Assembly (NCBI GenBank): GCA_964034945.1
Contig: OZ035962.1
Coordinates: 70,772,774 to 70,836,773, forward strand
Direction of reading: 5' to 3'
Source: Chrysopilus asiliformis
Lineage: Eukaryota; Arthropoda; Insecta; Diptera; Rhagionidae
DNA length: 64,000 bases
The position numbers were made by a program, and so were the translations under genes. Below are positions 12,763 through 34,229 of the stretch, piece after piece; the first letter of the stretch is position 1, and the number at the start of each line of letters is the position of its first letter. Below the pieces are notes generated by a model, which was not told the DNA's origin, searched no databases, and saw only the letters and a list, made by a program, of their open reading frames with translations.

Positions 12763-13039
12763 TATTGTCAAAACTTTTCAAATTCAAAATTGAACTAAAC
12801 ACAAAAATCCCACTTGATTATCGATTACAACCAACTAGCTTCGCTACCAAACAGCGACTGACGGATATGACGCCGTCCCCACTTTATTTATGAGCAATTC
12901 CATTGGAATGTTAGGTAGAATGCCACAACATACAAATTATTCTCTATTCTCCGAGGCTTCACATAAATATACCCAGCAACATGGCTGCCACTCAGTTGTC
13001 GTTTGGACGCAGAGCTAAGCAGTTGAATTTTCCTTGTGA

Positions 13040-13435
<396 letters not shown>

Positions 13436-14427
13436 ATTCCTTTTTCCAGTACTGTATCGATATTTAAAAAAAAAAAAACCGTCCTTTTCAGGACGACCAA
13501 ATAAATATTTAAAGAGTTTTAAATATTACTACCATAATCTTTAACACATTGACTTTTATTTCCTGAGTAGGAAACAATAAATTATGATTGTTAAAATATT
13601 GACTTTAAAACGTCAAATCTAGTCTTTTGTAAAATTCAAAATTGATTTCCTCATAAAGTATTGATAAGCCGCCATATATATAGTTTCTCGAACGTTTAGA
13701 TACCGCCATTTTAATTTTATTGCCTGCTTTTTTTACCTACCATACACAAAATAAATAAAATAGCAAAAAACCAATTTTATTCGATTTAAAAAGAATTTAT
13801 TTAGGTTTTAAAATAAATAAACATTGCCTTCTTTACTTTTCAAAATCATTTCAACTTTAGATTTAATATTTTTCAAACAATTTTTGAATCAAATAAAAAC
13901 AATTCTAAACCGTTTGAAATTAAAAATGTGAAAATTTAAATGATTTTTAACAAGATCCTTCCGACGAAATATTTTTACGCGGTTCTTCTTATAAATATAA
14001 GAGAATCTAGCATCAAGTAAACTTTAGCGTTCCCAAATCAAGGCTCTCGATGCAAATATTAGAATCTAGCTGAGGCCAACGGTTAACAAAATGTAGCCAC
14101 ATTGTTCAAGGCAAACCTCTAAATTTCGTGGAAAATAACTGGATGAATTTTATTTGCTCAGTCTAATATTTAATTGCATTAATAGATTTTTCTCCCTCTA
14201 TTTGAAATTAGGGATATATCACTGAAGTAAATACGCGTTCAGAAACCACGCCACGTTTTTTTATACACAAAAAAAAAATACCTTTCTTTTCTACACAAAC
14301 TTTTAATTCATTGTACAAGTAACGAAACTTAACATAAAAATAGATCTTTAATTCCTCTTTATTTAAAAGATATTGTGGCCCTGAAAAGGGCCGTTTTTCA
14401 ATTCGATTGATTTAAAATCAACAATTC

Positions 14428-14754
<327 letters not shown>

Positions 14755-15553
14755 TCAAATAAAACTTGAAAATCACAAAGAGATACCAACTCAACTAGGC
14801 AGAAGCCAAACTGAAAATGCTTCCTTCTTAATTGAACACTCGTATAAATACAAAACGTGTCTATCACCCCTCCACAAAAACTTCCACTTCATATATAAAA
14901 CATTTTAAAGCGTTTTTCTTTAGTATTAGGAGCAAGTAAGATCCATTTACTGATTCAATTAAATAGAAAGAACTTTATAAGCTACTAATAAACAAAAAAT
15001 AATACTAAATTTTCGATTATTTTAGAAGAAATTTCATTTATTGACGAATTTTTTCCCCTCTTTTGACATTTCATGTGTCAATAATGAGTGGATAAATAGT
15101 AAAATTCGTATTGAGATTGAAAAAGCTAGTTTTATTAAATGCAATTATAATTTTATATTAAAATCTTTAACAAAAAACAATTTAGAGTTATAAAAACAAT
15201 AACCAAAATGAAAAGAAACAAGAAATACCTAAAACGACGCTAAATTCAATGCAATTATCATTAAGAAGCCAAGCCAAGCCAAGCCATTTCAACCCAAGCC
15301 AAGCCAATTACATTGACATTAAACTGAATCAAATATTTCTAAAATTCAAGTTTAAATGATAATGTTAATGTTAATATAAGTCTGGTTTTAAAAAATTGTG
15401 ATTTAATTTAGAGAGTTTTATGTAATATATGTAAAAAACAATGATTTTACTTAGAATGAGGAGAATCTGTTATACATCGAGTGGGGATAGAAAATGCCAA
15501 GAATCGGATTTTCTATAAATACAAAGGCAAAAGGGGACGACATTTCAATGTGA

Positions 15554-16060
<507 letters not shown>

Positions 16061-16952
16061 GAATTTTACCAATTTTTCTTTTCAAACATTAACAAACGGT
16101 CCTTTTCAGGACCACCAATTCTAATGATTTAAAGAGATTTAAATTACCTTCAAACGTTTGCTTTTGATAATTTTACAAATCCATTGAATTTTGTATTTTT
16201 TCATGTTTTATTTATGAAAATTAGTGTTACTCTTACTGTTACCCATGAAAAATATCCCTAAAATCCGAATTTGTTTTACAATAAATGAATATGATTAAAT
16301 TATATAAAAATTTCATGTTTTATTCGAAGGTCTTTGTTTTTTTTTTTATTTTTCGCGAGATTGACTACAAGATTTTGTAGATCGGGATATTCAAAAACAA
16401 GGTTTGAAAAGGGGGATTTTGCGAGTCACATTATTATCAAAATGTCGCTCGGTAGATAATTTACTTCCTTATTTTAACCCGTTCAAGGGACTATATAAAT
16501 AAATGGAAATAAAACACTTTTTCAGCATACATTTAATTCATATCATTTATTGAAAAAAATTAATTATATCATTAAAGGATATTATGTGAGGACATGGTAT
16601 ATACTACAATACTCAACAAACAGTTGATTTTATAAAAATAGGATGCATCTACCATAGCAAAGCGATATATTTTAAATATTTATATTTCAAACACTAAAAA
16701 AAATTAAACGAAAAAGTGATATATATTTTATACCATCGCCCTTGAAAGGGGTTAATACAAAAATAATTTAATAAGCGAATCTGTTTTATTTAGAAAAACA
16801 GTACAAATGAAAAAGAAAATTTTTCTCGTTTTATCTTTCGTAAAAATATGTCAATATCAAGTCAATTAATACTCTTAATATATCAAAATGGCGGCCCTGA
16901 AAAGGGCCATTTTTTCTTTGATTTGAATTACATTTCAATAAGGCTCAATCGT

Positions 16953-18801
<1,849 letters not shown>

Positions 18802-19088
18802 TATTTTCAAAACTTTTCAAATTCAAAATTGAACTAAACACAAAAATCCCACTTGATTATCGATTACAACCAACTAGCTTCGCTACCAAACAGCGACTGA
18901 CGGATATGACGCCGTCCCCACTTTATTTATGAGCAATTCCATTGGAATGTTAGGTAGAATGCCACAACATAAAAATTATTCTCTATTCTCCGAGGCTTCA
19001 CATAAATATACCCAGCAACATGGCTGCCACTCAGTTGTCGTTTGGACGCAGAGCTAAGCAGTTGAGCTTGTTTGAATTTTCCTTGTGA

Positions 19089-19484
<396 letters not shown>

Positions 19485-20487
19485 ATTCCTTTTTCCAGTA
19501 CTGTATCGATATTTAAAAAAAAACCGTCCTTTTCAGGACGACCAAATAAATATTTAAAGAGTTTTAAATATTACTAACATAATCTTTAACACATTGACTT
19601 TTATTTCCTGAGTAGGAAACAATAAATTATGATTGTTAAAATATTGACTTTAAAACGTCAAATCTAGTCTTTTGTAATATGCCTTTCATTCAAAATTGAT
19701 TTCCTTATATAGTATTATAATCCGCCATTTTAATTTTGTTGCCTGTTTTTTTTTACTTACCACACAAAATAAATAAAATAGCAAAAAAACCAAATTTTGT
19801 TTATGAATTTTATACAGTTGAATATATTAAAAATATTTGAATTAAATAAATTTATTTAATTAATAGAATTAATAAACATTGCCTTCTTTACTTTTCAAAA
19901 TAATTTCAACTTTAGATTTAATATTTTTCAAACAATTTTTGAATCAAATAAAAACAATTCTAAACCGTTTGAAATTCAAATTAAAAATGTGAAAATTTAA
20001 ATGATTTTTAACAAGATCCTTTCGAAGAAATATTTTTACGCGGTTCTTCTTATAAATATAAGAGAATCTAGCATCAAGTAAACTTTAGCGTTCCCAAATC
20101 AAGGCTCTCGATGCAAATATTAGAATCTAGCTGAGGCCAACGGTTAACAAAATGTAGCCACATTGTTCAAGGCAAACCTCTAAATTTCGTGGAAAATAAC
20201 TGGATGAATTTTATTTGCTCAGTCTAATATTTAATTGCATTAATAGATTTTTCTCCCTCTATTTGAAATTAGGGATATATCACTGAAGTAAATACGCGTT
20301 CAGAAACCACGCCACGTTTTTTATACACAAAAAAAAAATACCTTTCTTTTCTACACAAACTTTTAATTCATTGTACAAGTAACGAAACTTAACATAAAAA
20401 TAGATCTTTAATTCCTCTTTATTTAAAAGATATTGTGGCCCTGAAAAGGGCCGTTTTTCAATTCGATTGATTTAAAATCAACAATTC

Positions 20488-20814
<327 letters not shown>

Positions 20815-21612
20815 TCAAATAAAACTTGAAAATCACAAAGAGATACCAACTCAACTAGGCAGAAGCCAAACTGAAAATGCTTCCTTCTTAATTGAACACT
20901 CGTATAAATACAAAACGTGTCTATCACCCCTCCACAAAAACTTCCACTTCATATATAAAACATTTTAAAGCGTTTTTCTTTAGTATTAGGAGCAAGTAAG
21001 ATTCATTTACTGATTCAATTAAATAGAAAGAACTTTATAAGCTACTAATAAACAAAAAATAATACTAAATTTTCGATTATTTTAGAAGAAATTTCATTTA
21101 TTGACGAATTTTTTCCCCTCTTTTGACATTTCATGTGTCAATAATGAGTGGATAAATAGTAAAATTCGTATTGAGATTGAAAAAGCTAGTTTTATTAAAC
21201 GCAATTATAATTTTATATTAAAATCTTTAATAAAAAACAATTTAGAGTTATAAAAACAATAACCAAAATGAAAAGAAACAAGAAATATCTAAAACGACGC
21301 TAAATTCAATGCAATTATCATTAAGAAGCCAAGCCAAGCCAAGCCATTTCAACCCAAGCCAAGCCAATTACATTGACATTAAACTGAATCAAATATTTCT
21401 AAAATTCAAGTTTAAATGATAATGTTAATGTTAATATAGTCTGGTTTTAAAAAATTGTGATTTAATTTAGAGATTTTTATGTAATATATGTAAAAAACAA
21501 TGATTTTACTTAGAATGAGGAGAATCTGTTTAACATCGAGTGGGGATAGAAAATGCCAAGAATCGGATTTTCTATAAATACAAAGGCAAAAGGGGACGAC
21601 AGTTCAATGTGA

Positions 21613-22119
<507 letters not shown>

Positions 22120-23011
22120 GAATTTTACCAATTTTTCTTTTCAAACATTAACAAACGGTCCTTTTCAGGACCACCAATTCTAATGATTTAAAGAGATTTA
22201 AATTACCTTCAAACGTTTGCTTTTGATAATTTTACAAATCCATTGAATTTTGTATTTTTTCATGTTTTATTTATGAAAATTAGTGTTACTCTTACTGTTA
22301 CCCATGAAAAATATCCCTAAAATCCGAATTTGTTTTACAATAAATGAATATGATTAAATTATATAAAAATTTCATGTTTTATTCGAAGGTCTTTGTTTTT
22401 TTTTTTATTTTTCGCGAGATTGACTACAAGATTTTGTAGATCGGGATATTCAAAAACAAGGTTTGAAAAGGGGGATTTTGCGAGTCACATTATTATCAAA
22501 ATGTCGCTCGGTAGATAATTTACTTCCTTATTTTAACCCGTTCAAGGGACTATATAAATAAATGGAAATAAAACACTTTTTCAGCATACATTTAATTCAT
22601 ATCATTTATTGAAAAAAATTAATTATATCATTAAAGGATATTATGTGAGGACATGGTATATACTACAATACTCAACAAACAGTTGATTTTATAAAAATAG
22701 GATGCATCTACCATAGCAAAGCGATATATTTTAAATATTTATATTTCAAACACTAAAAAAAATTAAACGAAAAAGTGATATATATTTTATACCATCGCCC
22801 TTGAAAGGGGTTAATACAAAAATAATTTAATAAGCGAATCTGTTTTATTTAGAAAAACAGTACAAATGAAAAAGAAAATTTTTCTCGTTTTATCTTTCGT
22901 AAAAATATGTCAATATCAAGTCAATTAATACTCTTAATATATCAAAATGGCGGCCCTGAAAAGGGCCATTTTTTCTTTGATTTGAATTACATTTCAATAA
23001 GGCTCAATCGT

Positions 23012-24860
<1,849 letters not shown>

Positions 24861-25147
24861 TATTTTCAAAACTTTTCAAATTCAAAATTGAACTAAACAC
24901 AAAAATCCCACTTGATTATCGATTACAACCAACTAGCTTCGCTACCAAACAGCGACTGACGGATATGACGCCGTCCCCACTTTATTTATGAGCAATTCCA
25001 TTGGAATGTTAGGTAGAATGCCACAACATAAAAATTATTCTCTATTCTCCGAGGCTTCACATAAATATACCCAGCAACATGGCTGCCACTCAGTTGTCGT
25101 TTGGACGCAGAGCTAAGCAGTTGAGCTTGTTTGAATTTTCCTTGTGA

Positions 25148-25543
<396 letters not shown>

Positions 25544-26546
25544 ATTCCTTTTTCCAGTACTGTATCGATATTTAAAAAAAAACCGTCCTTTTCAGGACGA
25601 CCAAATAAATATTTAAAGAGTTTTAAATATTACTAACATAATCTTTAACACATTGACTTTTATTTCCTGAGTAGGAAACAATAAATTATGATTGTTAAAA
25701 TATTGACTTTAAAACGTCAAATCTAGTCTTTTGTAATATGCCTTTCATTCAAAATTGATTTCCTTATATAGTATTATAATCCGCCATTTTAATTTTGTTG
25801 CCTGTTTTTTTTTACTTACCACACAAAATAAATAAAATAGCAAAAAAACCAAATTTTGTTTATGAATTTTATACAGTTGAATATATTAAAAATATTTGAA
25901 TTAAATAAATTTATTTAATTAATAGAATTAATAAACATTGCCTTCTTTACTTTTCAAAATAATTTCAACTTTAGATTTAATATTTTTCAAACAATTTTTG
26001 AATCAAATAAAAACAATTCTAAACCGTTTGAAATTCAAATTAAAAATGTGAAAATTTAAATGATTTTTAACAAGATCCTTTCGAAGAAATATTTTTACGC
26101 GGTTCTTCTTATAAATATAAGAGAATCTAGCATCAAGTAAACTTTAGCGTTCCCAAATCAAGGCTCTCGATGCAAATATTAGAATCTAGCTGAGGCCAAC
26201 GGTTAACAAAATGTAGCCACATTGTTCAAGGCAAACCTCTAAATTTCGTGGAAAATAACTGGATGAATTTTATTTGCTCAGTCTAATATTTAATTGCATT
26301 AATAGATTTTTCTCCCTCTATTTGAAATTAGGGATATATCACTGAAGTAAATACGCGTTCAGAAACCACGCCACGTTTTTTATACACAAAAAAAAAATAC
26401 CTTTCTTTTCTACACAAACTTTTAATTCATTGTACAAGTAACGAAACTTAACATAAAAATAGATCTTTAATTCCTCTTTATTTAAAAGATATTGTGGCCC
26501 TGAAAAGGGCCGTTTTTCAATTCGATTGATTTAAAATCAACAATTC

Positions 26547-26873
<327 letters not shown>

Positions 26874-27671
26874 TCAAATAAAACTTGAAAATCACAAAGA
26901 GATACCAACTCAACTAGGCAGAAGCCAAACTGAAAATGCTTCCTTCTTAATTGAACACTCGTATAAATACAAAACGTGTCTATCACCCCTCCACAAAAAC
27001 TTCCACTTCATATATAAAACATTTTAAAGCGTTTTTCTTTAGTATTAGGAGCAAGTAAGATTCATTTACTGATTCAATTAAATAGAAAGAACTTTATAAG
27101 CTACTAATAAACAAAAAATAATACTAAATTTTCGATTATTTTAGAAGAAATTTCATTTATTGACGAATTTTTTCCCCTCTTTTGACATTTCATGTGTCAA
27201 TAATGAGTGGATAAATAGTAAAATTCGTATTGAGATTGAAAAAGCTAGTTTTATTAAACGCAATTATAATTTTATATTAAAATCTTTAATAAAAAACAAT
27301 TTAGAGTTATAAAAACAATAACCAAAATGAAAAGAAACAAGAAATATCTAAAACGACGCTAAATTCAATGCAATTATCATTAAGAAGCCAAGCCAAGCCA
27401 AGCCATTTCAACCCAAGCCAAGCCAATTACATTGACATTAAACTGAATCAAATATTTCTAAAATTCAAGTTTAAATGATAATGTTAATGTTAATATAGTC
27501 TGGTTTTAAAAAATTGTGATTTAATTTAGAGATTTTTATGTAATATATGTAAAAAACAATGATTTTACTTAGAATGAGGAGAATCTGTTTAACATCGAGT
27601 GGGGATAGAAAATGCCAAGAATCGGATTTTCTATAAATACAAAGGCAAAAGGGGACGACAGTTCAATGTGA

Positions 27672-28178
<507 letters not shown>

Positions 28179-29069
28179 GAATTTTACCAATTTTTCTTTT
28201 CAAACATTAACAAACGGTCCTTTTCAGGACCACCAATTCTAATGATTTAAAGAGATTTAAATTACCTTCAAACGTTTGCTTTTGATAATTTTACAAATCC
28301 ATTGAATTTTGTATTTTTTCATGTTTTATTTATGAAAATTAGTGTTACTCTTACTGTTACCCATGAAAAATATCCCTAAAATCCGAATTTGTTTTACAAT
28401 AAATGAATATGATTAAATTATATAAAAATTTCATGTTTTATTCGAAGGTCTTTGTTTTTTTTTTATTTTTCGCGAGATTGACTACAAGATTTTGTAGATC
28501 GGGATATTCAAAAACAAGGTTTGAAAAGGGGGATTTTGCGAGTCACATTATTATCAAAATGTCGCTCGGTAGATAATTTACTTCCTTATTTTAACCCGTT
28601 CAAGGGACTATATAAATAAATGGAAATAAAACACTTTTTCAGCATACATTTAATTCATATCATTTATTGAAAAAAATTAATTATATCATTAAAGGATATT
28701 ATGTGAGGACATGGTATATACTACAATACTCAACAAACAGTTGATTTTATAAAAATAGGATGCATCTACCATAGCAAAGCGATATATTTTAAATATTTAT
28801 ATTTCAAACACTAAAAAAAATTAAACGAAAAAGTGATATATATTTTATACCATCGCCCTTGAAAGGGGTTAATACAAAAATAATTTAATAAGCGAATCTG
28901 TTTTATTTAGAAAAACAGTACAAATGAAAAAGAAAATTTTTCTCGTTTTATCTTTCGTAAAAATATGTCAATATCAAGTCAATTAATACTCTTAATATAT
29001 CAAAATGGCGGCCCTGAAAAGGGCCATTTTTTCTTTGATTTGAATTACATTTCAATAAGGCTCAATCGT

Positions 29070-29441
29070 TTACTTGGAACTGGTGTATTTTGTGACGGCT
29101 TTGGTACCTTCACTTACAGCGTGCTTAGCCAATTCACCTGGCAACAATAAACGCACAGCGGTTTGGATTTCCCGACTAGTGATGGTTGAACGTTTATTAT
29201 AATGAGCTAAACGAGATGCTTCAGCAGCGATACGCTCAAAAATATCATTAACGAAACTGTTCATAATACTCATCGCTTTTGAAGAAATACCAGTATCAGG
29301 ATGAACTTGCTTTAACACTTTGTAAATGTAAATAGCATAACTTTCCTTCCTCTTGCGTTTCTTCTTCTTATCGGTTTTCGAAATATTCTTTTGAGCCTTG
29401 CCAGCTTTCTTAGCTGCTTTACCACTTGTTTTAGGCGGCAT
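29070..29441 (-). CDS. H2B: Histone H2B, unit 5
   Basis: Intact 123-aa protein with the uninterrupted site TATTATAATGAGC. It shares with units 3-4 a 14-bp insert just after the stop, which moves the stem-loop (29010-29025) from 30 to 44 nt past the stop. Confidence 0.99.
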   Translation of the reverse strand: MPPKTSGKAAKKAGKAQKNISKTDKKKKRKRKESYAIYIYKVLKQVHPDTGISSKAMSIMNSFVNDIFERIAAEASRLAHYNKRSTITSREIQTAVRLLLPGELAKHAVSEGTKAVTKYTSSK

Positions 29442-29728
29442 TATTTTCAAAACTTTTCAAATTCAAAATTGAACTAAACACAAAAATCCCACTTGATTAT
29501 CGATTACAACCAACTAGCTTCGCTACCAAACAGCGACTGACGGATATGACGCCGTCCCCACTTTATTTATGAGCAATTCCATTGGAATGTTAGGTAGAAT
29601 GCCACAACATAAAAATTATTCTCTATTCTCCGAGGCTTCACATAAATATACCCAGCAACATGGCTGCCACTCAGTTGTCGTTTGGACGCAGAGCTAAGCA
29701 GTTGAGCTTGTTTGAATTTTCCTTGTGA

Positions 29729-30124
<396 letters not shown>

Positions 30125-31126
30125 ATTCCTTTTTCCAGTACTGTATCGATATTTAAAAAAAAACCGTCCTTTTCAGGACGACCAAATAAATATTTAAAGA
30201 GTTTTAAATATTACTAACATAATCTTTAACACATTGACTTTTATTTCCTGAGTAGGAAACAATAAATTATGATTGTTAAAATATTGACTTTAAAACGTCA
30301 AATCTAGTCTTTTGTAATATGCCTTTCATTCAAAATTGATTTCCTTATATAGTATTATAATCCGCCATTTTAATTTTGTTGCCTGTTTTTTTTTTACTTA
30401 CCACACAAAATAAATAAAATAGCAAAAAAACCAAATTTTGTTTATGAATTTTATACAGTTGAATATATTAAAAATATTTGAATTAAATAAATTTATTTAA
30501 TTAATAGAATTAATAAACATTGCCTTCTTTACTTTTCAAAATAATTTCAACTTTAGATTTAATATTTTTCAAACAATTTTTGAATCAAATAAAAACAATT
30601 CTAAACCGTTTGAAATTCAAATTAAAAATGTGAAAATTTAAATGATTTTTAACAAGATCCTTTCGAAGAAATATTTTTACGCGGTTCTTCTTATAAATAT
30701 AAGAGAATCTAGCATCAAGTAAACTTTAGCGTTCCCAAATCAAGGCTCTCGATGCAAATATTAGAATCTAGCTGAGGCCAACGGTTAACAAAATGTAGCC
30801 ACATTGTTCAAGGCAAACCTCTAAATTTCGTGGAAAATAACTGGATGAATTTTATTTGCTCAGTCTAATATTTAATTGCATTAATAGATTTTTCTCCCTC
30901 TATTTGAAATTAGGGATATATCACTGAAGTAAATACGCGTTCAGAAACCACGCCACGTTTTTTTACACAAAAAAAAATACCTTTCTTCTCTACACAAACT
31001 TTTAATTCATTGTACAAGTAACGAAACTTAACATAAAAATAGATCTTTAATTCCTCTTTATTTAAAAGATATTGTGGCCCTGAAAAGGGCCGTTTTTCAA
31101 TTCGATTGATTTAAAATCAACAATTC

Positions 31127-31453
<327 letters not shown>

Positions 31454-32252
31454 TCAAATAAAACTTGAAAATCACAAAGAGATACCAACTCAACTAGGCA
31501 GAAGCCAAACTGAAAATGCTTCCTTCTTAATTGAACACTCGTATAAATACAAAACGTGTCTATCACCCCTCCACAAAAACTTCCACTTCATATATAAAAC
31601 ATTTTAAAGCGTTTTTCTTTAGTATTAGGAGCAAGTAAGATTCATTTACTGATTCAATTAAATAGAAAGAACTTTATAAGCTACTAATAAACAAAAAATA
31701 ATACTAAATTTTCGATTATTTTAGAAGAAATTTCATTTATTGACGAATTTTTTCCCCTCTTTTGACATTTCATGTGTCAATAATGAGTGGATAAATAGTA
31801 AAATTCGTATTGAGATTGAAAAAGCTAGTTTTATTAAATGCAATTATAATTTTATATTAAAATCTTTAACAAAAAACAATTTAGAGTTATAAAAACAATA
31901 ACCAAAATGAAAAGAAACAAGAAATACCTAAAACGACGCTAAATTCAATGCAATTATCATTAAGAAGCCAAGCCAAGCCAAGCCATTTCAACCCAAGCCA
32001 AGCCAATTACATTGACATTAAACTGAATCAAATATTTCTAAAATTCAAGTTTAAATGATAATGTTAATGTTAATATAAGTCTGGTTTTAAAAAATTGTGA
32101 TTTAATTTAGAGAGTTTTATGTAATATATGTAAAAAACAATGATTTTACTTAGAATGAGGAGAATCTGTTATACATCGAGTGGGGATAGAAAATGCCAAG
32201 AATCGGATTTTCTATAAATACAAAGGCAAAAGGGGACGACATTTCAATGTGA

Positions 32253-32759
<507 letters not shown>

Positions 32760-33645
32760 GAATTTTACCAATTTTTCTTTTCAAACATTAACAAACGGTC
32801 CTTTTCAGGACCACCAATTCTAATGATTTAAAGAGATTTAAATTACCTTCAAACGTTTGCTTTTGATAATTTTACAAATCCATTGAATTTTGTATTTTTT
32901 CATGTTTTATTTATGAAAATTAGTGTTACTCTTACTGTTACCCATGAAAAATATCCCTAAAATCCGAATTTGTTTTACAATAAATGAATATGATTAAATT
33001 ATATAAAAATTTCATGTTTTATTCGAAGGTCTTTGTTTTTTTTTTTTATTTTTCGCAAGATTGACTACAAGATTTTGTAGATCGGGATATTCAAAAACAA
33101 GGTTTGAAAAGGGGGATTTTGCGAGTCACATTATTATCAAAATGTCGCTCGGTAGATAATTTACTTCCTTATTTTTAACCTTTCAAGGGACTATATAATT
33201 TAATGGAAATAAAACACTTTCAGCGTACATTTAATTCATATCATTTATTGAAAATAAAATGAAAAAACTAATTATATCCTTAAAGGATATTATGTGAGGA
33301 CATGGTATATACTACAATACTCAACAAACAGTTGATTTTATAAAAATAGGATGCATCTACCATAGCAAAGCGATATATTTTAAATATTTATATTTCAAAC
33401 ACTAAAAAAAAATTAAACGAAATAGTGATATATATTTTATACCATCGCCCTTGAAAGGGGTTAATACAAAAATAATTTAATAAGCGAATGTTTTATTTAG
33501 AAAAACAGTACAAATGAAAAAGAAAATTTTTCTCGTTTTATCTTTCGTAAAAATATGTCAATATCAAGTCAATTAATACTCTTAATATATCAAAATGGCG
33601 GCCCTGAAAAGGGCCATTTTTTCTTTGATTTGAATTACATTTCGT

Positions 33646-34017
33646 TTACTTGGAACTGGTGTATTTTGTGACGGCTTTGGTACCTTCACTTACAGCGTGC
33701 TTAGCCAATTCACCTGGCAACAATAAACGCACAGCGGTTTGGATTTCCCGACTAGTGATGGTTGAACGTTTATTATAATGAGCTAAACGAGATGCTTCAG
33801 CAGCGATACGCTCAAAAATATCATTAACGAAACTGTTCATAATACTCATCGCTTTTGAAGAAATACCAGTATCAGGATGAACTTGCTTTAACACTTTGTA
33901 AATGTAAATAGCATAACTTTCCTTCCTCTTGCGTTTCTTCTTCTTATCGGTTTTCGAAATATTCTTTTGAGCCTTGCCAGCTTTCTTAGCTGCTTTACCA
34001 CTTGTTTTAGGCGGCAT
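33646..34017 (-). CDS. H2B: Histone H2B, unit 6, cut off from its promoter
   Basis: The 123-aa frame and stem-loop (33600-33615) are intact. However, an LTR retrotransposon sits 34 bp upstream of the ATG, inside the leader. The native TATA-like element (37675-37682) and initiator now lie about 3.65 kb away. The element's 3' LTR (34052-34181) is directly upstream in the same orientation, so any expression would have to come from element read-through or an LTR promoter (inference). It is probably silent or misregulated. Confidence 0.95.
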   Translation of the reverse strand: MPPKTSGKAAKKAGKAQKNISKTDKKKKRKRKESYAIYIYKVLKQVHPDTGISSKAMSIMNSFVNDIFERIAAEASRLAHYNKRSTITSREIQTAVRLLLPGELAKHAVSEGTKAVTKYTSSK

Positions 34018-34046
34018 TATTTTCAAAACTTTTCAAATTCAAAATT

Positions 34047-34051
34047 GAACT
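34047..34051. repeat. Target-site duplication of the LTR element, left
   Basis: GAACT, repeated at 37583-37587. The empty site ATTGAACTAAACAC is visible in neighbouring units, for example just right of H2B in unit 7. Confidence 0.95.
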
Positions 34052-34181
34052 TGTAATAGATTGAAACAAGTTCGTAACCGAAAGAACAATATTTATTACG
34101 TGTTACTAAAATGAGGGTAACCAACGAACTGAGAGTCAGGTTCAAACTACAATTCAAGTTCAATTCAATACAAATACAACA
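34052..34181 (-). repeat. 3' LTR (130 bp)
   Basis: Begins TGTTGTATTTG and ends CTATTACA on the minus strand. I see no difference from the other LTR over all 130 bp, so the insertion is recent. It abuts the H2B leader in the same orientation. Confidence 0.95.
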
Positions 34182-34184
34182 ATA

Positions 34185-34193
34185 TCCCCCCTT
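34185..34193 (-). other. Polypurine tract
   Basis: AAGGGGGGA on the minus strand, 3 nt before the 3' LTR, where plus-strand DNA priming occurs in LTR elements. Confidence 0.8.
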
Positions 34194-34229
34194 AGTTCGT
34201 TGGTGCACTTACAATTTAATATTACAATA

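Noticed and set aside
34023..34208. 61-codon minus frame over the LTR and H2B leader
   Set aside because: Chance frame through the 3' LTR; no domain and no conserved counterpart.
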